A stretch of DNA of 64,000 nucleotides, from contig NZ_AP014724.1 in assembly GCF_001548055.1 (NCBI RefSeq), forward strand, positions 2,232,001 through 2,296,000, given 5' to 3'. This document shows, in pieces, positions 49,552-59,313 of this stretch. Under the pieces are notes generated by a model. That model saw only the letters and a program-made list of their open reading frames with translations. It was not told the origin of the DNA and did no database searches. Every line of letters begins with the position of its first letter. Position 1 is the first letter of the stretch. The position numbers were made by a program, and so were the translations under genes. Origin of the DNA: Sulfurospirillum cavolei. GTDB taxonomy: Bacteria; Campylobacterota; Campylobacteria; Campylobacterales; Sulfurospirillaceae.

Positions 49552-50739
49552 ATGAAAGTTTCATCGCTCCCGTTTTACACCTCGCTTCGTCCGTGGTTTC
49601 CCGTTTTTTGTTTAACGATTTGCGCGTTTATTTTCAACACCACCGAATTTGCGCCCATCAGTCTTTTATCCGACATCGCCCGCGATTTTCGTATGAGCGA
49701 AGCGCAAGCGGGGCTGATGATGAGCGTTTACGCGTGGATCGTCGCGACCGTGTCGTTGCCCTTAATGCTCTTAACCCAGTCGGTCGAACGCAAAAAACTT
49801 CTGTTGATACTTTTGGTATTTTTTATCGGCGCACATCTGCTCTCAAGCGTTGCGTGGAGCTATACGACCTTGATGGTCTCACGCGTCGCCATCGCGTTTG
49901 CCCATGCGATTTTTTGGTCGATTACCGCTTCGTTGACCTATCGCTTAGCCCCCAAAGGTCAAACCACGCGCGCACTCAGCATCTTGGCAACGGGAAGTGC
50001 TTTGGCGGTGGTGTTGGGATTGCCGATCGGGCGTATTATCGGGCAAGCGTTGGGATGGCGTTTTACGTTCGGATGTATCGCCGCATTATCGACTCTCATG
50101 CTTTTCTTTCTCGTCAAACTTCTGCCTTTGCTTCCAAGCGTCAACGCCGGATCGCTTAAAAGTCTGCCGTTGTTATGGAAACGTCCGGCATTGCTGGGCA
50201 TTTACTTGCTCACGATTGTCACGATTACCGCGCACTTTACCGCCTATACCTACATCGAGCCTTTTGTGCAACAAGTCTCGCTCTTGGGAGAGACGTTTGC
50301 CACGACCGCACTTTTTATCTTCGGAACGTCCGGACTTTTAGGAAGCGTGATCTTTGCCAAGTTCAAACAACGCCATCCGTTTCGCCTGATCGTCTTTGCT
50401 TTAAGCATGCTGATCGGCGTACTTTTGCTGCTCTTACCGCTTGGATTCTACCCTCTTAGTTTGAGTCTCTTGTGTGTCCTATGGGGCATTGCGGTTTGTT
50501 TGGTCAATCTTATTTTACAAATCAGCGTCTTGGAACTTTCTCCCGACGCGACCGACGTGGCGATGTCGATGTACTCGGGCATTTACAACATCGGTATCGG
50601 TGGAGGTGCGTTTGTAGGCAGTCTGGTCATTTCGCACAGTTCTATGGCATACGTCGGCTTCGTCGGCGCACTGTTTGGGAGCTTTGCGCTGGCGTTGGCG
50701 GTTTGGCTTTGGAAGCGGTATCTTGTAGAGCGACGCTAA
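49552..50739 (+). CDS. MFS transporter, sugar-efflux (SotB/YdeA)-like
   Basis: 395 residues with 12 helices. The N-terminal motif FNTTEFAPISLLSDIARDF is characteristic of the SotB/AraJ branch of drug and sugar exporters. ATG 49552 begins MKVSSLPFY; an in-frame ATG-less extension to 49534 is unlikely. Its substrate is not readable from sequence. Ends convergent with the triple-SBP gene. Confidence 0.88.
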   Translation: MKVSSLPFYTSLRPWFPVFCLTICAFIFNTTEFAPISLLSDIARDFRMSEAQAGLMMSVYAWIVATVSLPLMLLTQSVERKKLLLILLVFFIGAHLLSSVAWSYTTLMVSRVAIAFAHAIFWSITASLTYRLAPKGQTTRALSILATGSALAVVLGLPIGRIIGQALGWRFTFGCIAALSTLMLFFLVKLLPLLPSVNAGSLKSLPLLWKRPALLGIYLLTIVTITAHFTAYTYIEPFVQQVSLLGETFATTALFIFGTSGLLGSVIFAKFKQRHPFRLIVFALSMLIGVLLLLLPLGFYPLSLSLLCVLWGIAVCLVNLILQISVLELSPDATDVAMSMYSGIYNIGIGGGAFVGSLVISHSSMAYVGFVGALFGSFALALAVWLWKRYLVERR

Positions 50740-50742
50740 ACC

Positions 50743-53592
50743 TTACATGTCAAACGCAACGACGCGGTTTCGCCCTTGCGCTTTGGCTTCGTAGAGTGCT
50801 TTATCGGCTTTGTCGAAGACTTTGACGATACTATCGTATTTTTCAAATTGCGCTACCCCGAAACTCGCCGTAATTGAAACCACTTCGGGAAACCTGTACG
50901 CGGCAATGCTTTCGCGCAATTTTTCCGCCAAAGTTTTAGCCCCGTTTTTGTCCGTGTTGCGGCAAATGAGCAAGAACTCTTCGCCGCCCCAACGTCCGAA
51001 CACGTCGCTTTCGCGTTTCGCACGCATCACGATTGCGGCGATGCTTTTGAGTACCTCATCGCCTCGTTTATGCCCGTAATTGTCGTTCACGTTTTTAAAA
51101 TAATCCAAGTCGAATAAAACAATTGAAAGCGGCGATTGATAGCGATCGAACAACTTTTTTTCCTGCTCTAAAATATCATCCAGCTTCAAACGATTATGAA
51201 TACCCGTAAGCTTGTCGGTGTTGGAGAGGATTTCCAGTTTTACGTTGTATTGATGGAGTTGATACTGCCTGATCAAGACGATAAAAACAATAAAACCGAT
51301 GAACGCCGAAATAATATAAACATACGTATAGTCCATATGCCCCTCGACGTTGACCGAAATCCATTTGTTTAAAACGGTTTGTTTTTGAGTCGCATCGATC
51401 AAATCGATCGCTTTTTCAAATAACGAGAGCAAAAGCGGTTCATCGTTTCGCGTCGCGATGCTCAGGTCTATTCTTTCATCCAGTTTGCTAATGATTTTTA
51501 ACGAACCGAAATAGTCTTTTTGAATCTGATACGCCATCGTCGGTAACGTCCCGATAAACCCGAAAAGCTTCTTTTGCGCGACTTGTTTAAGTCCCTCTTC
51601 GTCGCTTGGGGTATCGATAAATTGAAGATTCGGATAATGAACCCTCAAAATATCGCCGTACGCATACCCTTTGGTTATCCCGATGGATTTGCCCGCAAGC
51701 GCGTTGATGTCTGCGTAAAACACTTTGTCTTCCCCCGAAACCAACACAAGCGGTATTTGCATGTACGGATGGGTAAAATTGAGATACGCCTTGCGTTCGG
51801 GCGTCGCGATGGAAAGCGATAAAATGTCGCACTGACGCTCTTTGGCTTTGAGAAGCGATTCCGCCCACGTGCGCGTCGGTATCAAATCGATCGGAACGCC
51901 TAAAAACGTCTCCATAAGAGCGATATAATCGGCAATGATGCCCACGTGCTTCCCGTTTTGGTTCATCTCCAAAGGCATTTGATCGGGATTGATACACATA
52001 CGAATACGGTTTTTTTGCGCAAGGTATATCTGCTCGTCTAAGGAAAGAGCCAATCTCGACTCTTTGGACATAATGCTTTTCGACCACTTGGATTTCAGCG
52101 CGTCTAGTTCATCGGGCGTGACGCTGTGCAAGGCTTTGTTAATAATCCCTTGCAAGACTTCGTCTTCCGGTTGCATCACGATGTAAAGGTTGCTATCTTC
52201 CAAATTTTTGAGCGCGACTTTAAAAGCAACATGTAAGTTGGTGAGCATCTCTTTTTCGATGACATAATGCGCCGTAAACGCATCGTCGACTCCGGCATCG
52301 ATCAATCCGTATGCGATCGCTTCGAGCATCTCTTTGGCGGTTTCATACTCCACAACGTTGAGCTCGGGATACTCCTCTTTAAGGTATTGCGTTGTCGGCC
52401 ACCCTTTGCCCGCACCGACGGTTTTACCTTTGAGCGTTTCCATCGTGCTGATGTCGTGACGCTTGGTTTGGGTGATGAGGGCTAAGTCCATCGTGATAAA
52501 TTTATCGCTGAAACGAAAATGGTGACGTCGCTCCGCGGAGGGAATGAGCGGTTGCGCCATCTGAATCTCTTTGTTTTGAAACTTTTCAAACACGACAGGC
52601 CATGTACCGCTGATAAAATTGAAATGTATGCCTACTTTTTTGCCTAAAAGTTTCAAATAATCCACCGAAAAACCTTTTGCCTCGCCCTCTTCGTTAAAAT
52701 CGTACGGATACCAGCCAAGCTCGTTGGTCACGCTAATGATGGGATGTGTCGCGATATACATTTTTTCATGTTCATTTAGCTCGATACTTTGCGTGGCGGC
52801 AAGCGAATTTTTTTCCTGAACCAGTGGAAGGTATTTGCGTTTGATCTTGACATGTACGTCTTGCGGCATGACCTCCAACATCTTATTAAAAAGCGAGATA
52901 AACTCAGGCCAATCCTTCGCCACAGCAACAGACTGCTCTTCGGTAGCGTAGCGCGTGAGATTGGAAATCTTGACGTTATCGAGACGATAGTTTTTAACAA
53001 ACATGCTCATAATCGCAATATCGCCGATAAAACCGTCGACTTTATGCTCGTTGACCGCCCTCATCGCTTCAAGAGAATTGGCATAAGTGACGTAGGTAAA
53101 ATGCGGAAAATCGTGTTTAAGCTTCTCGTTAATCACGTAATGAGGAACCACGGCAATTTTACGCATACTTCCGTTAAAGAAGATTTCGGAAGGAAAGGTT
53201 TTGGACGTTAAAAGCGAGAAAGGAAAAGCACAGTAGGATTTGCTAAAGAGCATCGTTTGGTGAAGTTGAGAATTAGGCGTCAACCGTAAAATGACGTCAA
53301 TACCCTCGTGCGTTTTCACACGCTCCAACGCTTCCGCCCAACTGCCGCGGGCGTCGTATTCGATTTTGAGATTGAACATGGAAGCAAAAAATTTGATGTA
53401 CTCAACGCTGATGCCGACGTACTCGCCCTCTTGCATAAATTGGTACGGCGGAAGGTCTTTGGTGATGCGAACGTGAAGGGTTTTGGTTTTATCCAACCAT
53501 GCTTGCTCTTGTGGGCTTATCTCAACCGTTGCGGCATGCAACCATCCAAGAAAGTACGCCGTTATAAAAAAAAGGGAGACGATCACTTTCAT
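50743..53592 (-). CDS. Three tandem SBP_bac_3 domains fused to GGDEF
   Basis: 949 residues from ATG 53592. After a signal peptide (MKVIVSLFFITAYFLGWLHA) come three amino-acid-binding-protein-like domains (about 25-275, 276-520, 521-760). Each begins with the same kind of leader, ISPQEQAWLDK, LNEHEKMYIAT or LSLDEQIYLAQ. A single helix (about 765-785, YVYIISAFIGFIVFIVLI) leads to GGDEF, with GGEEF at about 869-873 intact. The design resembles BvgS-like sensors with a cyclase output, and triple sensing is uncommon. The stop overlaps an ACATGTAA word (GAC ATG TAA). Confidence 0.92.
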   Translation of the reverse strand: MKVIVSLFFITAYFLGWLHAATVEISPQEQAWLDKTKTLHVRITKDLPPYQFMQEGEYVGISVEYIKFFASMFNLKIEYDARGSWAEALERVKTHEGIDVILRLTPNSQLHQTMLFSKSYCAFPFSLLTSKTFPSEIFFNGSMRKIAVVPHYVINEKLKHDFPHFTYVTYANSLEAMRAVNEHKVDGFIGDIAIMSMFVKNYRLDNVKISNLTRYATEEQSVAVAKDWPEFISLFNKMLEVMPQDVHVKIKRKYLPLVQEKNSLAATQSIELNEHEKMYIATHPIISVTNELGWYPYDFNEEGEAKGFSVDYLKLLGKKVGIHFNFISGTWPVVFEKFQNKEIQMAQPLIPSAERRHHFRFSDKFITMDLALITQTKRHDISTMETLKGKTVGAGKGWPTTQYLKEEYPELNVVEYETAKEMLEAIAYGLIDAGVDDAFTAHYVIEKEMLTNLHVAFKVALKNLEDSNLYIVMQPEDEVLQGIINKALHSVTPDELDALKSKWSKSIMSKESRLALSLDEQIYLAQKNRIRMCINPDQMPLEMNQNGKHVGIIADYIALMETFLGVPIDLIPTRTWAESLLKAKERQCDILSLSIATPERKAYLNFTHPYMQIPLVLVSGEDKVFYADINALAGKSIGITKGYAYGDILRVHYPNLQFIDTPSDEEGLKQVAQKKLFGFIGTLPTMAYQIQKDYFGSLKIISKLDERIDLSIATRNDEPLLLSLFEKAIDLIDATQKQTVLNKWISVNVEGHMDYTYVYIISAFIGFIVFIVLIRQYQLHQYNVKLEILSNTDKLTGIHNRLKLDDILEQEKKLFDRYQSPLSIVLFDLDYFKNVNDNYGHKRGDEVLKSIAAIVMRAKRESDVFGRWGGEEFLLICRNTDKNGAKTLAEKLRESIAAYRFPEVVSITASFGVAQFEKYDSIVKVFDKADKALYEAKAQGRNRVVAFDM

Positions 53593-53684
53593 GGCATGCC
53601 CTCTCAAGACAAGAGTGTTTCGGGACTTCGGGACTTAGTATACTAAAAATTTTCTACAAATGCGTTATGCCGAAACGTTTAGCC

Positions 53685-53694
53685 TTACATGTAA
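53685..53694. repeat. TTACATGTAA dispersed word
   Basis: Exact copy just after the LysE-type gene, in its 3' region. Confidence 0.7.
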
Positions 53695-53699
53695 CGTTT

Positions 53700-54326
53700 T
53701 TAATGCTCATCAAGCAACAGTTTCAGCCCTAAAAAGAGGAAGAGAGCTCCGACGGTTTTATGAAACCATCGAATTGCGAAATGATCTGACGTTAGTTTTT
53801 GCAGTGCAAGCGTTGCACTCCATGCGATCAAAATATTCCATAACGTTCCGTTCACGTTAAAGACGACACCTAAAAAGAGCATGCTTAAGGAGTGGTATTG
53901 CGCTTGTTGATCCACAAACTGAGGTAAAAATGCTAAGAAAAAAAGTGCGACTTTGGGGTTGAGCGCATTGGTTAAACACCCTTGCCAAAAAATCGTTTGA
54001 AACGAGACAAATCGCGCACGTTGCGACGAAACGAGAGAGGCACTTTGAAAGATCATCTTAAAGCCTAAATACAAAAGGTACAACGCACCGATGACCTTCA
54101 CGACCGTAAACGCCGTTGCGGAAGCAACGAGAAGGGCCGATAATCCGACGCTTGCCGCCACGATATGAACCATACATCCCGTCGAAATTCCCAAAGCCGC
54201 CGCCAAACCGCCTTTAAAGCCTCGTGACGAAGCGTGTGAAAGAATATAAAGCGTATCGGCTCCGGGCGTCATATTGAGCAGTAAACCGGAGACGACAAAA
54301 AGCCAAAGATCGTGTGTTCCGAACAT
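53700..54326 (-). CDS. LysE/RhtB family exporter
   Basis: 208 residues with six helices. The N-terminal motif LNMTPGADTLYILSHASSRGFKGG (cited as TPGADTLYILSHASSRGFKG) is the RhtB/LysE signature; CLTNALNPKVALFFLAFLPQ is a second one. It exports amino acids or related compounds; the substrate is unknown. An exact TTACATGTAA lies just after its stop. Confidence 0.93.
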   Translation of the reverse strand: MFGTHDLWLFVVSGLLLNMTPGADTLYILSHASSRGFKGGLAAALGISTGCMVHIVAASVGLSALLVASATAFTVVKVIGALYLLYLGFKMIFQSASLVSSQRARFVSFQTIFWQGCLTNALNPKVALFFLAFLPQFVDQQAQYHSLSMLFLGVVFNVNGTLWNILIAWSATLALQKLTSDHFAIRWFHKTVGALFLFLGLKLLLDEH

Positions 54327-54368
54327 CGTTCTCCTTGCGTTGTTTCAAGGTGCTCTGTTTTAAAGAGT

Positions 54369-54764
54369 TTATCGCTTACTATTATAGTGCGAACTTCCCC
54401 AAAATCCAAGCAATCCCACCGGTAAAAGCAATATCCATTGCGGTAATTTAAACCACCAACCGCTTGATGTTTGCATTGCTATCACGGCTAAAAAGATACC
54501 GCCGAAAGAGCACCACAAAAAAGCAATGCACTTCACGGTTACAAGCAGCTCTTTCGTACAGGCATAAGAACTTCGCATGAAAATCAATGCCGACAACCCT
54601 AGCGTTACCGAAACCATATGCCATAGGGCATACAAAACGAGCTTCGCTTCTTCATCCATAGGCGTCGCGAGCAATACCGAAGCGACATCCGCCCCGCCTG
54701 CAATGACGTGAATCAGCGTCGTTACCAGTGCCAAAAGCCCTGCTAGCAAAAGTTTTATATTCAT
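54369..54764 (-). CDS. Small four-helix membrane protein, unknown function
   Basis: 131 residues with hydrophobic helices near 5-25, 40-62, 72-95 and 105-125. The sequence (MNIKLLLAGLLALVTTLIHV) matches no family I recognise with certainty. It is between lysE-like and araC-like genes on the same strand and may be cotranscribed with them. Confidence 0.7.
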   Translation of the reverse strand: MNIKLLLAGLLALVTTLIHVIAGGADVASVLLATPMDEEAKLVLYALWHMVSVTLGLSALIFMRSSYACTKELLVTVKCIAFLWCSFGGIFLAVIAMQTSSGWWFKLPQWILLLPVGLLGFWGSSHYNSKR

Positions 54765-54782
54765 CGTATCGACCTTAATTTT

Positions 54783-55550
54783 TTACCGTATTGTAGGGTG
54801 AAACGACGCTTTTGTCTTGTAAAAAACCGACATAATCTCATGCGTGGGAAAAAACTGTGAGAATTTTTTGAACTCTTTATTGAAGTGAGATTGGTCACAA
54901 TAGCCAAAGTCATACGCAATCGCGGAAAAATTGGAAATATCGTTTTTGATCACCTCTTTAAACACCGTAAAAAAGCGCAAAATAGTGCAAAATTTTTTCG
55001 GCGTATACCCTATGAAATGTTTGAAAAGTCGTTCAATCTGCCTGCTACTAAGCTTGGCGTAATTTTCTAAATCGCGCATCGTTCGAACACCTTGATGCAA
55101 CGTGATATGATCAACGAGGTCGAGTATCGGTTGATGAAATGCCGTCGCTTTGCATAAAGATTCAAAAAGCGCGTCAAGGAGAATGACTTTTTGAGCCTCA
55201 TCCGATCCGTAACGATCAAGCTGATAGTGCAACGATGGAGACACTTCCGCTAAAGGGACGATACGATCGGTCAAAATATGGGCTTCGATGTGTAACAGTT
55301 GAGGTAAAACGGAAGGACGAAAACGAATTCCAAACGCATCATCGCCCGCTTCAATCGGCATAATCTTACTCTCACTCATCGCTCCGACAAGCATCCATTG
55401 CCGCTTTTGATAGACAAGATCCATGCATCCATCCGGCACGATGGGTATTAAAATGCTTTTGGACGAACTGTTTTGAAGGCTCCAATACGTATCGATGAAA
55501 GTTTGAAGAGCAAAAGAAGGGTGGTATTTTTGAGTCTTCAAAAACTGCAA
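54783..55550 (-). CDS. AraC family transcriptional regulator
   Basis: 255 residues. The N-terminal region (about 1-145, SLQNSSSKSILIPIVPDGC, GIRFRPSVLP) is of the DUF6597-like sensor type. The C-terminal double helix-turn-helix has SSRQIERLFKHFIGYTPKKF and FGYCDQSHFNKEFKKF. TTG 55550 follows AAAGG at eight bases. It probably controls the membrane-protein and exporter genes downstream. Confidence 0.9.
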   Translation of the reverse strand: MQFLKTQKYHPSFALQTFIDTYWSLQNSSSKSILIPIVPDGCMDLVYQKRQWMLVGAMSESKIMPIEAGDDAFGIRFRPSVLPQLLHIEAHILTDRIVPLAEVSPSLHYQLDRYGSDEAQKVILLDALFESLCKATAFHQPILDLVDHITLHQGVRTMRDLENYAKLSSRQIERLFKHFIGYTPKKFCTILRFFTVFKEVIKNDISNFSAIAYDFGYCDQSHFNKEFKKFSQFFPTHEIMSVFYKTKASFHPTIR

Positions 55551-55568
55551 ATCAATGACCTTTTGTGT

Positions 55569-55578
55569 TTACATGTAA
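55569..55578. repeat. TTACATGTAA dispersed word
   Basis: Exact copy at the left border of the accessory island, between araC-like and the first island gene. Confidence 0.7.
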
Positions 55579-55587
55579 CAAGATTCT

Positions 55588-56241
55588 CTACTTGCCCCCA
55601 TAAAAAGAGCCTATTATTTGCCAGATTTCATCTATCTCTTCCTCACTCCACTCTTTACGTTTTGGTATCGGCGTATCTTTTTGTTTTTGCGTAAGCTCTA
55701 TGTAAGAATAACGCTTGGGATTATTTTGTATTTGCTCAAGAACATGGTAATAGTTGTCGTCACGGTACCTATCACTTAAAATGCATTTTTTGTGGACTCT
55801 ATCCCACATAATGCCTTGGTCTGCTTTTTTACCGTCTCTTATCCTTAGCCTCTCATCAACCCAAAGAAAAGCATCGTAAAAACTACCGATAAAGCTATGA
55901 CCTGTTATCATTTTACTTTCATTTCGATTGTCTTTCAAAACTTCAGTAAATCTACCTATCTCTCGTAAAGAACGATGGGTTAATGACATGACAATGATTT
56001 CATAAAATCCTAAACTATAATCATATAAAGAATAAATCTCTCCATGTTTTACAAAATATACACCGCATACCATACTGACGTCATCACAATGTTCGAAAAA
56101 ACTATGCGCATTTAATTTTCGAAAATCATTTGACCATATATAATATCCAGTAGTATCGCATTCGATGTAGAAATCTCTTATCATGTTTTGCTTGCCAAGA
56201 TGCAAGTCTCGTGTTGGAAGTAAATGAGCAGTATTATACAC
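55588..56241 (-). CDS. Unknown protein of accessory island
   Basis: 217 residues from GTG 56241, or 198 from ATG 56184 (MIRDFYIECDTTGYYIW); neither has a clear ribosome site. It is rich in aromatic and charged residues, with EWSEEEIDEIWQIIGSFYGG at the C-terminus. I recognise no family and no catalytic motif. It starts three bases after the frameshifted gene, so the two were probably one unit. The codon usage and AT content differ from the flanking core genes. Confidence 0.7.
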   Translation of the reverse strand: MYNTAHLLPTRDLHLGKQNMIRDFYIECDTTGYYIWSNDFRKLNAHSFFEHCDDVSMVCGVYFVKHGEIYSLYDYSLGFYEIIVMSLTHRSLREIGRFTEVLKDNRNESKMITGHSFIGSFYDAFLWVDERLRIRDGKKADQGIMWDRVHKKCILSDRYRDDNYYHVLEQIQNNPKRYSYIELTQKQKDTPIPKRKEWSEEEIDEIWQIIGSFYGGK

Positions 56242-56244
56242 TAT

Positions 56245-57373
56245 TTAGATCTCTATAAGATTGCTTTTATTTCCAACATAAGCATCAACAAAATTTAAAA
56301 TATCTCGAACCCTTGAAATAGAATGTTCTTGCAATCTAAAACGCATATCAGAACAAGAGACACAATAGTATTTAGCAATATCATACTCTCGTTTCCAAAA
56401 TGAAGGATATGTATCGTTATCATGAATAAAAAATCCTAAACATTCTTTTATCGCTAATAAATCCGCATCTCTTAGGGTATTTCTACGCACATGGCTGTAA
56501 AGCCTTTTAGTATCGCCTATCTCCACAATTTCATCAAAAAGAGTAGCTATTTTATTTGGTAAGTCTATATCACAGACGGTATCGTTAAAGCAGGCATTAA
56601 TATATTGTGTCGATATGGTCAAAATTCTTAATTTTTGTTCTTTAGAGACATTTGTTCCCGCACAAAGACTCTCACCGCTTTTAAAACGACTTAAAATTTT
56701 ATTGGCAATAAATCTAGCAAAACCGTAAAAGACCTCATAATCAAAAATCATGTCCAAGTAATTAAGACGATTGAGACTTTTCATCTTAGTCACTTGTACA
56801 TTCTTACCATTTTGTATCAAGTTTATCATTTCTAAAAGCTTTTTGCTAATATGATATTTATCGGGCTTTTTTTTAGGTTGTTTGATTGTTAAAGTTCGTC
56901 TGAAGTGTTTTTTTGTGTGATATTTCCAAGCCAACGAACCTTCCTTTATCGTTTTGGCACTAAAGTATTTCAAAAAACTTCCAAACGTCATCATTTTTTT
57001 ATCTAACATCTGTAGCTGTTGATGTCGTTTAGCATACTCAGGATACACGCCACGCATCCAAGCATTAAACGAACCTCTCCCAAAAATAAACTTTAAAAAT
57101 GGCTTTTCTCCGATAGTATATACGGCGAGATTCTTTTTTTAATTTTCCTTTTTCCTGCCATAACCGAAATAGACTTCCTGAAATATGAACATAATCTCGG
57201 TCATGCTTATAATAAAAAATGCCCTCTTTTTTTCTATTTTTTTTAGTCCTTTCGGGGTAAAAAAGAGCCTTATTATTTTTAAAAAGCCACTTATCGGGAA
57301 ATAAAATATAAAACCCTCCGGTATAGACGATAACCGTGTAATGTTCTGAGAATGTGACCTGCATATGTAGCAT
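56245..57373 (-). pseudogene. Unknown island gene split by a +1 frameshift in an A7 run
   Basis: Two frames, 57373-57065 (102 codons) and one ending at 56245, join at a run of seven A (minus strand; 57134-57140). Reading straight across with one A removed gives a continuous protein of about 375 residues: FRLWQEKGKLKK then NLAVYTIGEKPFLKFIFGRG and GSFNAWMRGVYPEYAKR. The second frame is open and protein-like upstream of its first ATG (57057), up to the run. The protein has basic regions, cysteines and no recognised domain. The run could be phase-variable, a real inactivation or a base-call error. Confidence 0.8.
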
Positions 57374-57507
57374 TATTTATATTGTATATTATTTACCATT
57401 TCTATATATTACACTAAGTAAAAGCTTTTATATTGAAATGAAAATTTTTCTTTAAAACCAACATTTTAACCTCTTGTTTGATATTCTTTAAAATTTACAT
57501 GGTAATT
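57374..57507. other. AT-rich gap between the unknown genes and the restriction gene
   Basis: 134 bases, extremely AT-rich: only 12 of the 60 bases at 57361-57420 are G or C. TATATT and TATAAA words could be promoters for the unknown genes. No coding potential seen. Confidence 0.4.
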
Positions 57508-58257
57508 TTATAAAAGTTCACTTCGCATTCCTAGTATTCTAACCCAGTTTTGTGTGAAGCCTAAACCTTCCAAAACAACCTTCGGAGAGAGTTGTTCTGG
57601 CTGTTTAATAATAATGGCTAATCTGTCATCTGGAACATGCTCAATGATAGTAAATTGTGCCCCATGCGGTTGCCATGTAAACTTATGCTCTCCATCTTCG
57701 TTAAAACCTTCAATATTATGATTTTTATTCCACTTCCATGTAAATGAGTCTTGATTATAAAGAACCGTGTCGTGTTCAAATAAAGCTAATTCTAATAGAT
57801 CTTCACTTTTGATCAAAACTGTTGTTCTCAAATGATGATATTTACTTCTGATAGCAGCGACACGTTCATTCCATATGGAAAGAACCATAGCACCGATCAT
57901 ATTTGGATTTTGCGAAAAAACGGCATCCTGCCCAAATGAAAACGATGGAGAATTACGTCCTGAGATTAAGCGTACTTTTTTCGCTTTTGATGGAGAAATT
58001 GCTTTTACCGTTTTAGCACTCCAAGCGGTTTGTTCTAAAACGATATCATCCAAACCAACATTGGACGGCTTCCAACGTCCTTGGATTATTCGTGAAAATA
58101 TCTGCTCCCAATCTGAACCTTCAAGAGAAGGTGTCATACGTGTTGCTAAGAGGTATACAATCTCTTTCGCTAAGTCACATGCAACATTGTTCGGAAAATG
58201 ATTCAGTGGGTAGGGCGGTATATATTTTTCGACTGTTTTTAATTTTGGGCGTAACAC
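57508..58257 (-). CDS. Putative type II restriction endonuclease
   Basis: 249 residues, GTG 58257 with GAGGAG seven bases upstream. Directly follows and overlaps (83 bases) the cytosine methyltransferase, the usual place for a cognate nuclease. The segment DDIVLEQTAWSAKTVKA fits a D...xAK form of the PD-(D/E)XK core, and a second conserved-looking segment is KVRLISGRNSPSF. I cannot name the family or recognition site. The nuclease role is inferred mainly from context. Confidence 0.65.
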   Translation of the reverse strand: MLRPKLKTVEKYIPPYPLNHFPNNVACDLAKEIVYLLATRMTPSLEGSDWEQIFSRIIQGRWKPSNVGLDDIVLEQTAWSAKTVKAISPSKAKKVRLISGRNSPSFSFGQDAVFSQNPNMIGAMVLSIWNERVAAIRSKYHHLRTTVLIKSEDLLELALFEHDTVLYNQDSFTWKWNKNHNIEGFNEDGEHKFTWQPHGAQFTIIEHVPDDRLAIIIKQPEQLSPKVVLEGLGFTQNWVRILGMRSELL

Positions 58258-59188
58258 CGTCTAACTCCTCTTGCGAAAGTAATAAAGATTTAATAACAAC
58301 CTCAGCTACATTCACAGGCAAAGAATTTCCTGCTTGTTTACGCAACTGACTCTCACTTACCGTTATTTTAAAGCTTTCAGGAAATCCTTGTAAACGTAGC
58401 ATTTCTCTAGAACTCAAACGACGTTCTCCATTAACAAGAAGATAATTATAAGATGCTCCTGCGCGCAATGCACATGAATACGGATGCGCACTAACACTAC
58501 CGCTCTTATTTTCATGCCAAATCGTCGTTTCTCTAGGTATCGTTTTTATTTTTTCTTTACGATTTGCCTGAATTTTTGATGAGGCATATAACGATTCAGG
58601 AACTTCTTTTTCGAGAATATCATCAAGCGATTTTGACATAATTTTTTTAGTCGGTAGAGAAAAATTATCTAAACCATGAAGAGAGCCGATAATCCAGATG
58701 CGCTCACGTTTTTGAGGTAATCCAAAATCTAATGCATTGAGCAATAAATATTCAACGGCATATCCCATATCTTTTAATACATTTACTATCGTTTTAAGCG
58801 TTTCACCTTGATTATGACCCATCAGTTGCTTGACATTTTCCAAGACAAACATTTTAGGTCGTTTAACAGAAAGAATCCGTGCGATATCAAAAAAAAGCGT
58901 TCCTCTCGTATCTTCAAAACCCTTACGATTTCCAATAATGCTAAAAGATTGGCAGGGAAACCCTCCTAAAAGTACTTCAAAATCTGGAATCGTATATGCA
59001 TCTATTTTTGTAATATCTCCATAGGGTAATTCATGAAAATTTTCGGCATACGACATACGGCATGCAGGATCTATATCTGAGCTAAATACACATTGATGCT
59101 TGATCCCAAGTGAACGACATGCTCCCTCCATACCATAGCGGAACCCGCCTATGCCGCAAAAAAGATCTATAAATCGAATCATCATCAT
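58175..59188 (-). CDS. DNA (cytosine-5)-methyltransferase
   Basis: 337 residues with motif I FIDLFCGIGGFRYGME, motif IV GGFPCQSFS with catalytic cysteine, motif VI ENVK, motif VIII QKRERIWI, and C-terminal motifs IX-X RLSSREMLRLQGFP and RKQAGNSLPV. The target-recognition region (about 180-260) sets the site. It overlaps the putative nuclease. The pair is surrounded by AT-rich, unrecognised genes, pointing to horizontal gain. Confidence 0.95.
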   Translation of the reverse strand: MMMIRFIDLFCGIGGFRYGMEGACRSLGIKHQCVFSSDIDPACRMSYAENFHELPYGDITKIDAYTIPDFEVLLGGFPCQSFSIIGNRKGFEDTRGTLFFDIARILSVKRPKMFVLENVKQLMGHNQGETLKTIVNVLKDMGYAVEYLLLNALDFGLPQKRERIWIIGSLHGLDNFSLPTKKIMSKSLDDILEKEVPESLYASSKIQANRKEKIKTIPRETTIWHENKSGSVSAHPYSCALRAGASYNYLLVNGERRLSSREMLRLQGFPESFKITVSESQLRKQAGNSLPVNVAEVVIKSLLLSQEELDGVTPKIKNSRKIYTALPTESFSEQCCM

Positions 59189-59313
59189 ATCCTTAATTAT
59201 TAGTGATCGTATTATAATTTTTTTTGCTTACATACCTGTAAAATATTGCATAATGACATATTTAATACGTTGAACTTTTCGGCTTAAGCAATATCTATGC
59301 CTAGATTATTTGG

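Noticed and set aside
49392-50159. 255-codon plus-strand frame across ychJ-like and MFS genes
   Set aside because: Shadow of the MFS gene in another frame; arginine- and phenylalanine-rich, no ribosome site.
57125-57145. Programmed ribosomal frameshifting at the A7 run
   Set aside because: The needed shift is +1 (or -2), not the -1 typical of A AAA AAG slippery sites; no stimulatory hairpin seen.
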